From Haematobacter massiliensis (GTDB taxonomy: Bacteria; Pseudomonadota; Alphaproteobacteria; Rhodobacterales; Rhodobacteraceae): 64,000 nucleotides of DNA. The stretch covers positions 248,001 to 312,000 of the forward strand of contig NZ_JGYG01000001.1 in NCBI RefSeq assembly GCF_000740795.1. Reading direction: 5' to 3'. The notes under the pieces are model-generated. The model saw only the letters and a program-made list of their open reading frames with translations. It searched no databases and was not told the origin of the DNA. Below are positions 1 to 12,617 of this stretch, piece after piece (position 1 is the first letter of the stretch; every line of letters begins with the position of its first letter). Made by a program: the position numbers and the translations under genes.

Positions 1-1692
1 TGCAACATGCTCGCGCTGAACGGCGGCCGGCCGGAGCAGCTGGCGCTGCGCGACTTCCTGACCGCTTTCCTTTCGTTCCGCGAAGAGGTCGTCGCCCGGC
101 GCACCGCCTTTGAACTCCGCAAGGCGCGGGAGCGGAGCCACCTGCTCTGCGGCCTCGCCGTCGCCGTCTCCAATGTCGATGAGGTGGTGGCCACGATCCG
201 GTCCTCAGCCGATCCGGCAGAGGCGCGGGAAAGGCTGATGTCGCGCCGCTGGCCGGCCATGGACATCGCCGAATACATCCGCCTGATCGACGATCCGAGC
301 CATACGATCAACGACGACGGAACCTACAACCTGTCCGAGCTTCAGGCCCGCGCGATCCTCGACCTCCGCCTTCAGCGCCTCACGGCGATGGGCGTGAAGG
401 AGATCACGGACGAGCTTCAGGAACTGGCCGCGAAGATCCGCGACTATCTCGACATCCTGCGCTCGCGGGAGCGGATCATGTCCATCATCTCCGCTGAGCT
501 GCGTGAGGTGCGCGACGCCTTTGCCGTTCCCCGCCGCACGGAGATCGCCGACTGGTCCGGCGACATGGAGGACGAGGATCTGATCGAGCGGGAGGACATG
601 GTCGTGACCGTGACCTCCGGCGGCTACATCAAGCGCACCCCGCTGGCGGAGTTCCGCTCCCAGCGGCGCGGCGGTAAGGGCCTGTCCTCCATGTCCACCA
701 AGGAGGACGATGTGGTGACGACGCTCTTCGTCGCCAACACCCATACGCAGCTGCTGTTCTTCACCACCGACGGGATGGTCTACAAGCTCAAGACATGGCG
801 GCTGCCGCTGGCGGGCCGCAATGCCCGCGGCAAGGCCATCGTCAACATCCTGCCGATCGGGGCCGGTGTCTCCATCGCCGCGATCATGGCGATCGACGAG
901 CCGGAGGTCGAATGGGATATGCTGCAGATCGTCTTTGCCACTTCCGACGGCGACGTGCGGCGCAACGCTCTCTCCGATTTCACCAATGTGAAATCGAACG
1001 GCAAGATCGCGATGAAATTGCCGGAGGGGGTCAGCCTCGTCGGTGTCCGTATCGCCAATGAGCAGGACGACATGATGCTCGTCACCGCGCTCGGCCGGGC
1101 GATCCGCTTCCCGACGACGGATGTGCGCGTGTTCAAGGGCCGCGATTCCACCGGTGTGCGCGGCATCCGTCTGGCCGATGAGGACGAGGTCGTTTCCATG
1201 TCCGTCATCCGGCACTTCGAGGCATCGCCGGAGGAGCGCACCGCCTACCTCAAGCAACGCCGTCTCGTCGCGGGAGCGACGGAGGAAGTGGAGGCCGATG
1301 AGGATGAGGACGCGGTGGAGGGCGGCCAGCTTTCCACCGAACGCTATGCGGAGATGTCCGCCATCGAGGATCTGATCCTGACGGTCACGGCTTCCGGCAC
1401 CGGCAAGCTTTCCTCGTCCCACGACTATCCCGTGCGCGGGCGGGGCGGCCAGGGCGTCATGGCGATGGACAAGGGCATGCGTGGCGGGCGGCTCGTCGCC
1501 TCCTTCCCCGTCGCGATGGAGGATCAGATCATGCTGGCCACGTCGACCGGCCAGTCGATCCGCTGCCCGGTCGATGGCATTTCCTTCCGCTCGCGGAGCG
1601 CGGGGGGCGTGCGCATCTTCGACACGGGCGGAGATGAGCAGGTCGTTTCCGTCGCCCGGATCGCCGAACAGGCAGAAGACGGCGAAGAATGA
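1..1692 (+). CDS. gyrA: DNA gyrase subunit A, C-terminal part (5' end outside window)
   Basis: The frame is open from the first base, so the N-terminal portion, including the catalytic tyrosine, lies upstream. The 563 codons present cover the end of the breakage-reunion domain, the coiled-coil region with the ELQARAILDLRLQRLT motif, and the C-terminal six-bladed beta-pinwheel that wraps DNA. The GyrA box QRRGGKG is at codons 221-227 and marks gyrase rather than ParC. Repeated blade motifs (for example GRGGQGV) follow. An acidic stretch near codon 435 (EVEADEDEDAVEGG) lies between blades and I believe such insertions occur in alphaproteobacterial GyrA. With GyrB the enzyme introduces negative supercoils using ATP. 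A hairpin terminator follows directly. Confidence 0.97.
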   Translation, partial: CNMLALNGGRPEQLALRDFLTAFLSFREEVVARRTAFELRKARERSHLLCGLAVAVSNVDEVVATIRSSADPAEARERLMSRRWPAMDIAEYIRLIDDPSHTINDDGTYNLSELQARAILDLRLQRLTAMGVKEITDELQELAAKIRDYLDILRSRERIMSIISAELREVRDAFAVPRRTEIADWSGDMEDEDLIEREDMVVTVTSGGYIKRTPLAEFRSQRRGGKGLSSMSTKEDDVVTTLFVANTHTQLLFFTTDGMVYKLKTWRLPLAGRNARGKAIVNILPIGAGVSIAAIMAIDEPEVEWDMLQIVFATSDGDVRRNALSDFTNVKSNGKIAMKLPEGVSLVGVRIANEQDDMMLVTALGRAIRFPTTDVRVFKGRDSTGVRGIRLADEDEVVSMSVIRHFEASPEERTAYLKQRRLVAGATEEVEADEDEDAVEGGQLSTERYAEMSAIEDLILTVTASGTGKLSSSHDYPVRGRGGQGVMAMDKGMRGGRLVASFPVAMEDQIMLATSTGQSIRCPVDGISFRSRSAGGVRIFDTGGDEQVVSVARIAEQAEDGEE

Positions 1693-1697
1693 GCGAG

Positions 1698-1724
1698 GGG
1701 CTGGCGAAACGCCGGCCCTTTTTT
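1698..1724 (+). terminator. Rho-independent terminator of gyrA
   Basis: A 9-bp stem (GGGCTGGCG against CGCCGGCCC, one G-T pair) with an AAA loop is followed by six T. It starts 6 bases after the gyrA stop codon. Confidence 0.88.
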
Positions 1725-2260
1725 CGTCGACGCGGTGGTGCATGGGAGGGGAGGCTCCTGTCCGATCGTCCCCGTCGCGGCGGCGTGAAAACTCCTCGCC
1801 AGTCAGCTTGGCCGCATTGATGGCCGGGCTGTCCTATCTACCGCGGCTCCAAGTCTATCATACCGGGAGCGGTCAGCTCGGGGGCGGTTCTATTGCCAGA
1901 CCGTGGAAGGTCGCCTGCTGCGGGCGATCATCCATCCGGCAAGGATCGCAGCCTGGTCTGCCTTGCGAGAGCCCCTGTGAAGTGGTGGATGGGCTGGCCT
2001 TGGGTGAAGGCAGCTGCCGGCCATAAGTGCCTTTCACGACCGGCTGGCGACGCGGCGGAAGGATTTGCGCAGGGCACCGACAGCGGGCGCGGCTTCGGAG
2101 AGAGACCAAACCACACGGGTCATGTTGCGCAGAATTCCGCCAGTTGTGGGTCTCGAAATACCTGACCCTCGGGGGTTCATATTCTGATGCCCCATCGCGC
2201 GCTGGTCTTGCCGCTCCCTTGGCCCTTCCCAAACGCTCTTTACCGGATTAAGTGCGGCGC
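1725..2260. other. Unassigned 0.5-kb intergenic region between gyrA and trmFO
   Basis: No open frame here looks like a protein: the frames on both strands are short and of unusual composition, with no ribosome-binding site in front. I do not recognise a tRNA, SRP RNA, RNase P RNA or riboswitch. The promoter of trmFO must lie here or the gene is read from further upstream. It could be decayed gene or mobile-element sequence, but I cannot identify a parent. Confidence 0.4.
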
Positions 2261-3631
2261 ATGACCGAAAAGCTCCACATCATCGGCGGCGGCATGGCCG
2301 GATCGGAAGCTGCCTGGCAAGCGGCCGAGGCAGGGGTGCCCGTTGTCCTGCACGAGATGCGCCCCCAGGTGGGCACCTTCGCCCATCGCACCGGCGACTT
2401 CGCCGAGATGGTCTGCTCCAACTCGTTCCGTTCCGATGATGACGAACAGAACGCCGTGGGTCTTCTCCACTGGGAGATGCGGGCGGCGGGCGGACTCATC
2501 ATGACGACGGCCGACCGCCACTCCCTGCCTGCGGGCGGCGCGCTGGCGGTGGACAGAGACGCCTTCTCCGCCGATGTGACGGCGCGGCTCCGCGCCCATC
2601 CGCTCATCGAAACGGTTGGTGGAGAGATCACCGAACTCCCTCGGGAGGGCCACTGGATCATCGCGACAGGACCGCTCACCTCCGGTGCGCTGGCAGAGGC
2701 CATCCGGGCCGAGACAGGGGCGGATGCGCTCGCGTTCTTCGACGCGATAGCCCCCATCGTCTATGCCGAGTCGATCGACATGGACGTGGCATGGCGCCAG
2801 TCCCGCTACGACAAGGGCGAGACGGAGGAGGAACGGACCGCCTACATCAACTGCCCGATGACGCGGGAGCAGTATGAAACCTTCATCGACGCCCTGATCG
2901 CCGCCGACAAGACCGAGTTCCGGGAGGGGGAGACGGCGAAATATTTCGACGGCTGTCTGCCCATCGAAGTGATGGCGGAACGCGGGCGGGAGACGCTGCG
3001 CTTCGGCCCGATGAAGCCTGTGGGTCTGACCAATGCCCATGATCCCGCGGTGAAGGCCTATGCCGTGGTGCAGCTCCGCCGGGACAACGCGCTCGGTACG
3101 CTGTACAATATCGTCGGCTTCCAGACGAAGATGAAATACGCCGCCCAGACGGAGGTGTTCCGTCTGATCCCCGGACTTCAGGACGCGCGCTTTGCCCGGC
3201 TGGGCGGGATTCACCGAAATACCTTCCTGAATTCCCCCACGCTGCTTGACCCCTGGATGCGGCTGCGGTCGCGGCCCAATATCCGCTTTGCGGGTCAGGT
3301 GACGGGGGTGGAGGGCTATGTGGAATCTGCCGCCATGGGGCTGGTCGCCGGACGCCTCGCAGCAGCGGAGCTTCTGGGCCGTGATGTACCGCCGCCGCCG
3401 CGGGAAACCGCGATGGGCGCGCTCATCGCCCATATCACCGGCGATGCGGAGGCCACGACCTTCCAGCCCATGAACGTCAACTTCGGTCTGTTTCCGCCCA
3501 TTGAGGCAAAGGGCGGCCGGCGCGGACGCAAGGACCGCTACAGGGCTTATACGGACCGGGCGAAGGAGGCGTTTTCGCACTGGCTTCAACATGGCTCCGT
3601 CGCGTCTGCCGATGCCGGAACCGCTGCCTGA
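2261..3631 (+). CDS. trmFO: Methylenetetrahydrofolate--tRNA-(uracil-54-C5)-methyltransferase
   Basis: This folate- and FAD-dependent enzyme makes 5-methyluridine at position 54 in the T loop of tRNAs. The protein has 456 residues, the usual length. The FAD-binding motif [13 protein letters not shown] is at residues 7-19. The cysteines expected for the family are present: Cys52 in [10 protein letters not shown] and Cys232 in [11 protein letters not shown]. The motifs PMKPVGL and [12 protein letters not shown] are also typical. The ATG at 2261 is preferred; an in-frame GTG at 2252 would add three residues. The 3' end overlaps the most likely start of gluQ, so the two genes, both acting on tRNA, are probably co-transcribed. 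Confidence 0.96.
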   Translation: MTEKLHIIGGGMAGSEAAWQAAEAGVPVVLHEMRPQVGTFAHRTGDFAEMVCSNSFRSDDDEQNAVGLLHWEMRAAGGLIMTTADRHSLPAGGALAVDRDAFSADVTARLRAHPLIETVGGEITELPREGHWIIATGPLTSGALAEAIRAETGADALAFFDAIAPIVYAESIDMDVAWRQSRYDKGETEEERTAYINCPMTREQYETFIDALIAADKTEFREGETAKYFDGCLPIEVMAERGRETLRFGPMKPVGLTNAHDPAVKAYAVVQLRRDNALGTLYNIVGFQTKMKYAAQTEVFRLIPGLQDARFARLGGIHRNTFLNSPTLLDPWMRLRSRPNIRFAGQVTGVEGYVESAAMGLVAGRLAAAELLGRDVPPPPRETAMGALIAHITGDAEATTFQPMNVNFGLFPPIEAKGGRRGRKDRYRAYTDRAKEAFSHWLQHGSVASADAGTAA

Positions 3632-4535
3632 TCGGGGGGTTCCGGGGGGCGCTGCCCCTCGGGCCGGGGGGATCGGGGGGAGCGCGCTTCCCCCGACACG
3701 CCGTACCCGGTTTGCTCCCTCGCCCACGGGCCTGCTCCACCTCGGCCATGCCTTCTCTGCACTGACGGCCAGCGCCCGGGCGACGCCGGGAGAGTTCCTT
3801 CTCAGGATCGAGGATATCGACACCGCCCGTTCCCGCCCTGAATATGAAGCAGCGCTGAAGGACGACCTGAGCTGGCTTGGTCTTTCCTGGCCGGAACCCA
3901 CACTCCGGCAATCAGAGCGGCGCGATGCCTACGACAACGCGCTTGCCCGGCTGGCGGAGATGGGCCTGCTGTATCCCTGCCGCTGCACGCGGGCCGACAT
4001 CCGCGCCGCCCTCGCCGCCCCGCAGGAAGGCACATCGCTTATCGGGCCGGATGGTCCCGTCTATCCGGGCACCTGCCGCGACCGCCCGATCGCGGAGGCA
4101 GCGCCGGGAGATGCCATCCGCCTCGACATGCGGCGGGCCGTGGCGCTGATCCCTCCCGGCACCGGCTTTCTGGAAACCGGCCCGGAGCATCCTGGCCTGC
4201 ACCTGCTGGATGCCGAAACCATGCTGCGAACTATCGGCGACATCGTTCTGGCACGGGGGGATATCGGCGTGGCCTATCACCTCGCCGTCGTGGTGGACGA
4301 TGCGTTTCAGCAGATCACTCAGATCGTGCGCGGAGAGGATCTGTTCGAGGCGACCTTCATTCACCGGCTACTGCAGCTGTTGCTGGACCTGCCCACGCCC
4401 GACTACCACCACCATCGCCTCATCCGCGATGAAAACGGCAAGCGGCTCGCCAAGCGTGACGATGCCCGCGCGATCCGCCATTACCGGGCGGCGGGCGCCA
4501 CGCCGGACGACATCCGGGCAATGCTGGAGCAGTAA
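3591..4535 (+). CDS. gluQ: Glutamyl-Q tRNA(Asp) synthetase
   Basis: GluQ-RS is a GluRS catalytic-domain paralogue that attaches glutamate to queuosine in the anticodon of tRNA-Asp. The core begins [20 protein letters not shown] with the HIGH-like HLGH signature. A zinc-site-like region CRCTRADI with YPGTCRD, and the KMSKS-like KRLAKRDD near the C-terminus, are visible. The anticodon-binding domain of true GluRS is absent, as expected. The start is unclear. The only in-frame start codons are ATG 3591 or 3612, both inside the end of trmFO. This gives an unusual Gly/Pro/Ala-rich leader of about 30-37 residues, encoded by GC-rich palindromes, before the conserved core. Confidence 0.9.
   Translation: MAPSRLPMPEPLPDRGVPGGAAPRAGGIGGSALPPTRRTRFAPSPTGLLHLGHAFSALTASARATPGEFLLRIEDIDTARSRPEYEAALKDDLSWLGLSWPEPTLRQSERRDAYDNALARLAEMGLLYPCRCTRADIRAALAAPQEGTSLIGPDGPVYPGTCRDRPIAEAAPGDAIRLDMRRAVALIPPGTGFLETGPEHPGLHLLDAETMLRTIGDIVLARGDIGVAYHLAVVVDDAFQQITQIVRGEDLFEATFIHRLLQLLLDLPTPDYHHHRLIRDENGKRLAKRDDARAIRHYRAAGATPDDIRAMLEQ
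3633..3700. repeat. GC-rich palindromic element at the trmFO/gluQ junction
   Basis: The stretch just after the trmFO stop consists of G-runs and C-runs that can form two hairpins, one around GGGGCGCTGCCCC and one with TCGGGGG/CCCCCGA arms. It reads like one of the dispersed intergenic palindromic repeats of GC-rich alphaproteobacteria (my recollection, not a search). It lies inside the apparent gluQ reading frame. I saw no second copy in this window. Confidence 0.5.
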
Positions 4536-4538
4536 CCC

Positions 4539-4898
4539 TCAGCCCTCTTCGGGCTGCATCAGTTCCACTGTCTCGCCCTCCCGGACAGCGGTGTAGAAGC
4601 AGCTCCGCCGGTTGGTGTGGCAGGCCGGGCCCGTCTGTTCGATGAGCACGAGCACACAATCGCTGTCGCAGTCGAAGCGGAAGTCGATCAGCTTCTGCAC
4701 ATGGCCAGACGTCGCGCCCTTGATCCACAGCTCCTGCCGGGAGCGCGACCAATAGGTCACCTCCCCGGTTGCCAGCGTCCGCTCCACCGCCGCCTGCGTC
4801 ATCCACGCGACCATCAGAACTTCGCCCGTCTTGTGGTCCTGCGCCACGGCGGGGATCAGGCCGCGATCATCGTAACGGAGAGTCGAGGGGTCGAACAT
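4539..4898 (-). CDS. hisI: Phosphoribosyl-AMP cyclohydrolase
   Basis: HisI hydrolyses the purine ring of phosphoribosyl-AMP, the third step of histidine synthesis. The 119-residue monofunctional form is encoded, without the HisE pyrophosphatase fusion. Family motifs are present: VLMVAWM, the [18 protein letters not shown] stretch, and the metal-binding cysteines and aspartates in DCDSDC and GPACHTN followed by RSCFYTA. The start at 4898 ([10 protein letters not shown]) is preferred over ATG 4922 because an AGGAG sits six bases upstream of it. It ends three bases from gluQ (convergent) and is divergent from the scaffold gene. Confidence 0.95.
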   Translation of the reverse strand: MFDPSTLRYDDRGLIPAVAQDHKTGEVLMVAWMTQAAVERTLATGEVTYWSRSRQELWIKGATSGHVQKLIDFRFDCDSDCVLVLIEQTGPACHTNRRSCFYTAVREGETVELMQPEEG

Positions 4899-4961
4899 GA
4901 CAGGCTCCTGTTCATCGGGCATCGCGCCGCATATATGGGGTGGAAGGGAAAGAGGAAACCC

Positions 4962-5399
4962 GTGGACGATCTCGTCAAGCTCTACTCCGCGCGGCTGCTG
5001 GCGCTGGCTGCCGACATTCCGCTGACCGGCCGGCTTCCCGCCCCGGAGGCAAGCGTCATGCGCCGGTCCCCGCTCTGCGGCTCGCAGGTGACGGTCGATG
5101 TGACGGCGAGGGATGGCAGGGTCTTGGACTTCCGGCAGGACGTCCGGGCCTGTGCGCTGGGTCAGGCTGCGGCCTCCGTGGTCGGTCGGGTCATCCTCGG
5201 GCGGACAGAAGCAGAGGTCCGCCGCGCCCGCGACGAACTTCGCGCGATGCTTTCCGCCGACGGACCCGTCCCGGCGCCGCCTTTCGAGGGGCTGGAGGCA
5301 CTGATGGCGGCGCGCGACTTTCCCAATCGCCACGCCTCTATCCTCCTGTCGCTCGACGCGACCGTCGCAGCGCTTGAGGAAATCGCCGCCAAAGCCTGA
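4962..5399 (+). CDS. IscU-like iron-sulfur cluster assembly scaffold protein
   Basis: A 145-residue cytosolic protein of the IscU/SufU scaffold superfamily. The two N-terminal ligand motifs are visible: Cys39 in [12 protein letters not shown] and Cys64 in [15 protein letters not shown], close to Cys37 and Cys63 of IscU. The third IscU cysteine (in HCSIL) is replaced by alanine: the sequence is NRHASILLS, Ala125. A classical three-cysteine site is therefore incomplete. I chose the GTG at 4962 because AGAGG lies six bases upstream; ATG 4935 is the alternative. The gene stands away from the suf operon, so it is an extra, variant scaffold or trafficking factor rather than the main one. Confidence 0.83.
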   Translation: MDDLVKLYSARLLALAADIPLTGRLPAPEASVMRRSPLCGSQVTVDVTARDGRVLDFRQDVRACALGQAAASVVGRVILGRTEAEVRRARDELRAMLSADGPVPAPPFEGLEALMAARDFPNRHASILLSLDATVAALEEIAAKA

Positions 5400-5408
5400 C
5401 CCGCCAGC

Positions 5409-5445
5409 AAAAAGGACGCCGCACATCCCTGCGGATGGCGGCGTC
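5409..5445 (-). terminator. Rho-independent terminator of the small membrane-protein gene
   Basis: The arms GACGCCGC and GCGGCGTC, extended inward by CATCC/GGATG with one bulged base and a CTGC loop, give a 13-bp stem. On the minus strand it is followed by a run of five T (AAAAA at 5409-5413 on the plus strand). It closes the minus-strand gene at 5491-5613 and faces the scaffold gene. Confidence 0.85.
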
Positions 5446-5490
5446 AGTGGCACGTCTGCGGAGAGACAAGACCGCAGGCGGCAGGCAGAC

Positions 5491-5613
5491 TCAAAACAGG
5501 ATCGGCAGGTGAAGCAGCACGACGAACAGCAGCGTGATCGCCGCCATGCCAAGCGTATCTTCCACCAGTGTATCAGCGTGACGGGAAACGACGGACTTCA
5601 GTTGTGTCAGCAT
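5491..5613 (-). CDS. Small single-span membrane protein under putative LexA control
   Basis: A 40-codon gene. It begins [20 protein letters not shown], a polar and amphipathic N-terminal half. Residues 21-40 are a hydrophobic helix rich in Leu, Val and Ile ending LHLPILF, long enough to cross the inner membrane once. Support for it being real: a GGAGG ribosome-binding site 6 bases before the ATG, a strong terminator downstream, and two exact LexA boxes just upstream (5630-5644 and 5667-5681). It belongs to no family I can name. Small SOS-induced membrane proteins such as SidA of Caulobacter (about 29 residues) block division. By analogy this could be a damage-induced division inhibitor, but that is inference. 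Confidence 0.75.
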   Translation of the reverse strand: MLTQLKSVVSRHADTLVEDTLGMAAITLLFVVLLHLPILF

Positions 5614-5629
5614 CTTGAACCTCCGTTGT

Positions 5630-5644
5630 GTTCTCTATTTGTTC
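5630..5644 (-). promoter_or_regulatory. LexA box 1 (GTTC-N7-GTTC)
   Basis: An exact match to the alphaproteobacterial SOS operator: GTTC at 5630-5633, seven bases, GTTC at 5641-5644 (GAAC-N7-GAAC on the minus strand). It ends 17 bases upstream of the small-protein ATG, where it would cover the transcription start or early leader. Confidence 0.75.
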
Positions 5645-5666
5645 CTGATTCTCCAGATTCTGTAAA

Positions 5667-5681
5667 GAACTTTTTAGGAAC
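5667..5681 (-). promoter_or_regulatory. LexA box 2 (GAAC-N7-GAAC)
   Basis: A second exact match in the opposite orientation: GAAC at 5667-5670, TTTTTAG, GAAC at 5678-5681. Its centre is 37 bases from that of box 1. A TTTACA on the minus strand near 5660 could be a -35 hexamer between the boxes. Two exact boxes this close in front of one gene argue for tight LexA repression. The rest of 5614-5868 is AT-richer than its surroundings and holds no other gene I can see. Confidence 0.7.
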
Positions 5682-5868
5682 ATTCTGTCAGTCTGTGGGA
5701 TTCGTTCTCAAAGGGGTCGCGAAAAAACTGCTGAAATGTCGGGCTTATGCCCTAGAAATCGGGAATTTGGACCATTACCGGCCAGAAGTTCGTGATTTTC
5801 CTGACGAATTATTATTTCATTGAGAATAATTTCCGCAGGCGCAGATCTAAAGCCCTTTCGAGCGATCT

Positions 5869-7955
5869 CTAACCGATGCGTCCCAGACGGATGGAGCGGT
5901 CCTTCTCCATCAGCCAAAGCAACAGGCGCGCGGCCTCTCCCCGGGCCGAGCTCAGCTCGGGATCCATCGTCAGAAGCGCCCGCGCATCCGACTGCGCCAG
6001 CGCCATCAGCGCGCCCTGCCGCTCCAGATCGGCGATGCGGAACTTCGGCAGGCCGGATTGCGCGGTTCCGATGACATCGCCCGCGCCACGAATCGCGAGA
6101 TCCTCCTCCGCGATGCGAAAGCCGTCCTCCGTATCGCGAAGCAGCTTCAGCCGCCGCTCGGCGGTCTCTCCCAGCGGCGGCTGGTAAAGCAGCAGGCAGG
6201 TGGAAACCGCGGCCCCGCGCCCGACCCTGCCGCGAAGCTGATGAAGCTGGGCGAGGCCGAAGGTCTCCGCCCGTTCGATCACCATGATCGACGCATTGGG
6301 CACGTTCACTCCAACCTCGATCACCGTGGTCGCGACCAGGATCCGCGCCTCCCCCGCCACGAAGCGGGCCATGGCCGCGTCCTTCTCCGCCGGAGGAAGC
6401 TGGCCGTGAACCAGGGCGACGCGATCCCCGAACAGGGCGCGCAGTTCCCTGAACCGCTCCGTCGCGGCGGTAAGGTCAGATGTCTCGCTTTCCTCCACCA
6501 GCGGGCAGACCCAGTAGGCCTGCCGTCCTTCGTGAAGCGCGCGGCCGAGATGAGCGATGACCTCCTCCCGCCGCGCGGCGGAAACCAGCGCGGTGCGAAC
6601 CGGCGTCCGCCCCGGTGGCTTCTCATCCAGCACCGAGAGGTCCATGTCGCCGTATTGTGCGAGCGCGAGGCTGCGCGGGATCGGCGTGGCCGTCATCACC
6701 AGCACATCGACCGCCTGCCCCTTGGCCCCCAGTTCCATCCGCTGCGCGACGCCGAAGCGATGCTGTTCATCCACAACGGCAAGCCGCAGATCATGGAAGG
6801 CCACATCCTGCTGGAATACCGCATGGGTGCCGACAAGGATCCGCGTCTCCCCCGTGGCAAGCCGGGCGAGCTTTGCTGTGCGCTCGGCGCCCTTGTCGCG
6901 CCCCGTCAGCAGTTCCAGCGATATCCCCGCGCTCTCCGCGAGCGGGCGGAGGCTGTCGAGATGCTGGCGCGCCAGTATCTCCGTTGGGGCCATCAGCACA
7001 CCCTGCCCGCCCGCTTCCACCGCGATGGTGAGCGCGAGGAACGCCACCAGCGTCTTGCCGGAGCCAACGTCGCCCTGAAGCAGCCGGCTCATCCGCTGGG
7101 GAAGGGCCATGTCGGCGGCGATCTCCTTCACCGCACGCGTCTGCGCCCCCGTGGGCTGATAGGGCAACGCGGACAGGACGCGGGCCTGCAGAGCGCCATT
7201 GCCCCTCGTCTCGCGCCCCCGCTGCCGCCTGTCCCGCGCGCGGGACAGGGCAAGCGTCAACTGATGCGCGAAGAATTCGTCATAGGCGAGCCGCCGCCGC
7301 GCCGGGTGGTTCGGGGAGACGGCATCCGGCCCGCCCGGGGCATGGGCTGCGATCAGCGCCTCTCGCCAGGAGGGCCAGCCTTCGCGGGCGCGAAGCGCGG
7401 GGTCGATCCATTCCGGCAGATCGGGAGCACGGGCGAGCGCGCCTTCCGCCGCGCGGAAGACGGTCCGTTGCCCCACCCCCGCCGTCAAGGGATAGACCGG
7501 CTCGAACTCCGGCAGGCGCTGCGCTTCCTCCGGCATCAGGATGTGATCGGGGTGCACCATCTGGGCCATGCCGTCGAACAGCTCGACCCGGCCCGACACG
7601 ATTCGGCGTGCACCAACGGGCAACTGCCGCTGGAGATAATCGCCCTTGGCATGAAAGAAGACGAGCTGGAACTCCACCGCCGCGTCCCGCACCGTCACCC
7701 GATGCGGACGGCCACGGGCGACAGGCGCGCCATGCCCCAGCACCTCCACCGTCACCGTGACCACACCGGGCAGTTGCGCGTCCCGGATCGTCTCCCGCCG
7801 CCGCCGGTCGATCACAGAATGCGGGAGCGTGAACAGCAGGTCACGGGGCCGCTCCACTGCCAGTCCGGCGAAATGCTTCGCCGTCTTGGGACCAATGCCT
7901 TCCAGCGTATCGAGCTGGGCGAAGAGCGGCAGCAGGAGGGACGGACGATCCGCCA

Positions 7956-7956
<1 letters not shown>
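5869..7956 (-). CDS. recG: ATP-dependent DNA helicase RecG
   Basis: RecG remodels stalled replication forks and Holliday junctions. The 695-residue protein has the expected order: an N-terminal OB-fold wedge domain, then two helicase lobes. Walker A is QGDVGSGKT near residue 290. The DEQH box is VVDEQHRFGV. The motifs MTATPIPRSLAL, ATTVIEVGVNVPNA and QLRGRVGRG (motif VI) follow. The start ATG overlaps the ligA stop (TGATG), indicating translational coupling; a GTG at 7959 is the alternative. It is followed on the same strand by the LexA-box-controlled small gene. Confidence 0.97.
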
Positions 7957-11054
<3,098 letters not shown>

Positions 11055-11058
<4 letters not shown>

Positions 11059-12509
11059 GCCACCGTCTCCGCGACGCCGAGGATACCGTCCACGTCCAGA
11101 TGCGCCTCCATGTGATCGGCGAGTTCGTTCAGCACGCGCTCCACCTCTCCCCCGTAACTCAGTCCGCTGGCAAGACCCCGCTGGGCAAGCCAGGCGCGAC
11201 GGAATCCGTCGGCTGAGAACAGCCCATGAAGATAGGTTCCGGTGATACGCCCATCGGCCGAGCGTGCCCCCTCGTCGCGCCCGTCAGGCCGCACGAAAGG
11301 CCGCGAGCGATCCGGGCCTTCGGTGCGGCCGGCGTGGATCTCATATCCGGAGAGGCGCTGCCCCGTCAGGTCATCCCGCGCCTCCATCCGGGCAAGCCGC
11401 TTCTCCGGGGCCATCACCGTCTCCACATCCAGAAGGCCGAGCCCTTCCGATACACCCGGCTCCCCGTCAATACCGTCCGGATCGGAGACCTGCCGGCCCA
11501 GCATCTGATACCCCCCGCAGATACCGAGGACGGCGCCGCCGCGCCGCACATGGGCGTGGATATCAATGTCCCATCCCTGCGCCCGCAGGAAGGCGAGATC
11601 GCCGCGTGTGGACTTGGTTCCCGGCAGCAGCACGAGATCGGCATCCCCCGGCAGGGCACGGCCGGGCGGCACGATATCGAGCCGGATGGAGGGTTCGAGC
11701 TTCAATGGATCGAGGTCGTCGAAATTCGCGATGCGCGAGAGCGCGGGGCAGACCACGCGGAATGTGCCCTGAGGACTGCCGGGTGCCAGGTCAAGACTGT
11801 CCTCCGCCGGTAGTCTCGCGGCGCCGGCGAACCACGGCAGAACACCGTATCCCCGCCACCCTGTCCGCTCCGCCACCAGCGAATACCCATCGTCAAAGAG
11901 CCGCGGGTCGCCCCGGAAACGGTTGACGAGAAAGCCGCGAATCATCGCGCGGTCGGCCGGATCCAGAATCTCCGCCGTTCCGACGAGCTGGGCGATGATG
12001 CCCCCCCGGTCGATGTCCCCCGCGAGGATGACCGGAACGCCAGCCGCACGCGCAAAGCCCATATTCGCGATGTCGCGCGCCCGAAGGTTTACCTCTGCAG
12101 GGCTGCCCGCGCCCTCCACGACGATGAGGTCCGCGGTGCGCGAAAGGCGCTGAAAGCTTTGGAGAACGGCGGGCAGCAATGTCCCCTTCAATGTGCCGTA
12201 GCCGGCGGCAGGGAGCGTGGTGCGCACCTCACCCTGCACCACCACCTGCGCACGGCGATCCGTCTCGGGCTTCAGAAGGACGGGATTCATGTCGCAGACG
12301 GGCTCTCGTCCGGCCGCCAGCGCTTGAAGCGCCTGCGCGCGACCGATTTCGCCGCCATCGCGGGTCACGGCGGCATTGTTGGACATGTTCTGCGGCTTGA
12401 ACGGCGCGACTGAAAGCCCGCGCCGAAGCGCCACACGGCATAGCCCTGCCACGAGAAGGGACTTGCCGACGTTGGAACCGGTTCCCTGGATCATCAAGGC
12501 GCGCGTCAT
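11055..12509 (-). CDS. cobQ: Cobyric acid synthase
   Basis: CobQ amidates the b, d, e and g side chains of adenosylcobyrinate diamide with glutamine and ATP during cobalamin synthesis. The 484-residue protein has an N-terminal P-loop-like ATP domain ([19 protein letters not shown]) with the [14 protein letters not shown] motif. The C-terminal class I glutamine amidotransferase domain has its nucleophile Cys near residue 330 in [12 protein letters not shown], and a late histidine in GTYLHGLF. The start at 12509 (MTRALMIQG) is chosen; upstream codons are not conserved. No other cob genes are visible here and I found no cobalamin riboswitch upstream. The eutBC enzyme in this window uses the product cofactor. 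Confidence 0.95.
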
Positions 12510-12617
12510 GCCCCGCTCTCTACGCAATACCGCAGCGGAAGGCGAGGCCGGGCGCAAAAGGAACTAGGGAAAACGATGCGGGGCGCGCTATCCTCTCTTG
12601 CAGATCGCGGAGGCGCC

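Noticed and set aside
205-1743. Long minus-strand open frame (512 codons) opposite gyrA
   Set aside because: It is antisense to a clearly conserved GyrA frame and its translation is His/Arg/Asp-rich without any family motif; a typical GC-rich shadow.
1725-2260. Small RNA gene (SRP RNA, RNase P or 6S) in the gyrA-trmFO gap
   Set aside because: None of the conserved cores of these RNAs could be found by eye.
5708-5917. 69-codon minus-strand frame between recG and the LexA-controlled gene
   Set aside because: It starts within the recG 3' end, lacks a ribosome-binding site and has no membrane or family signature.
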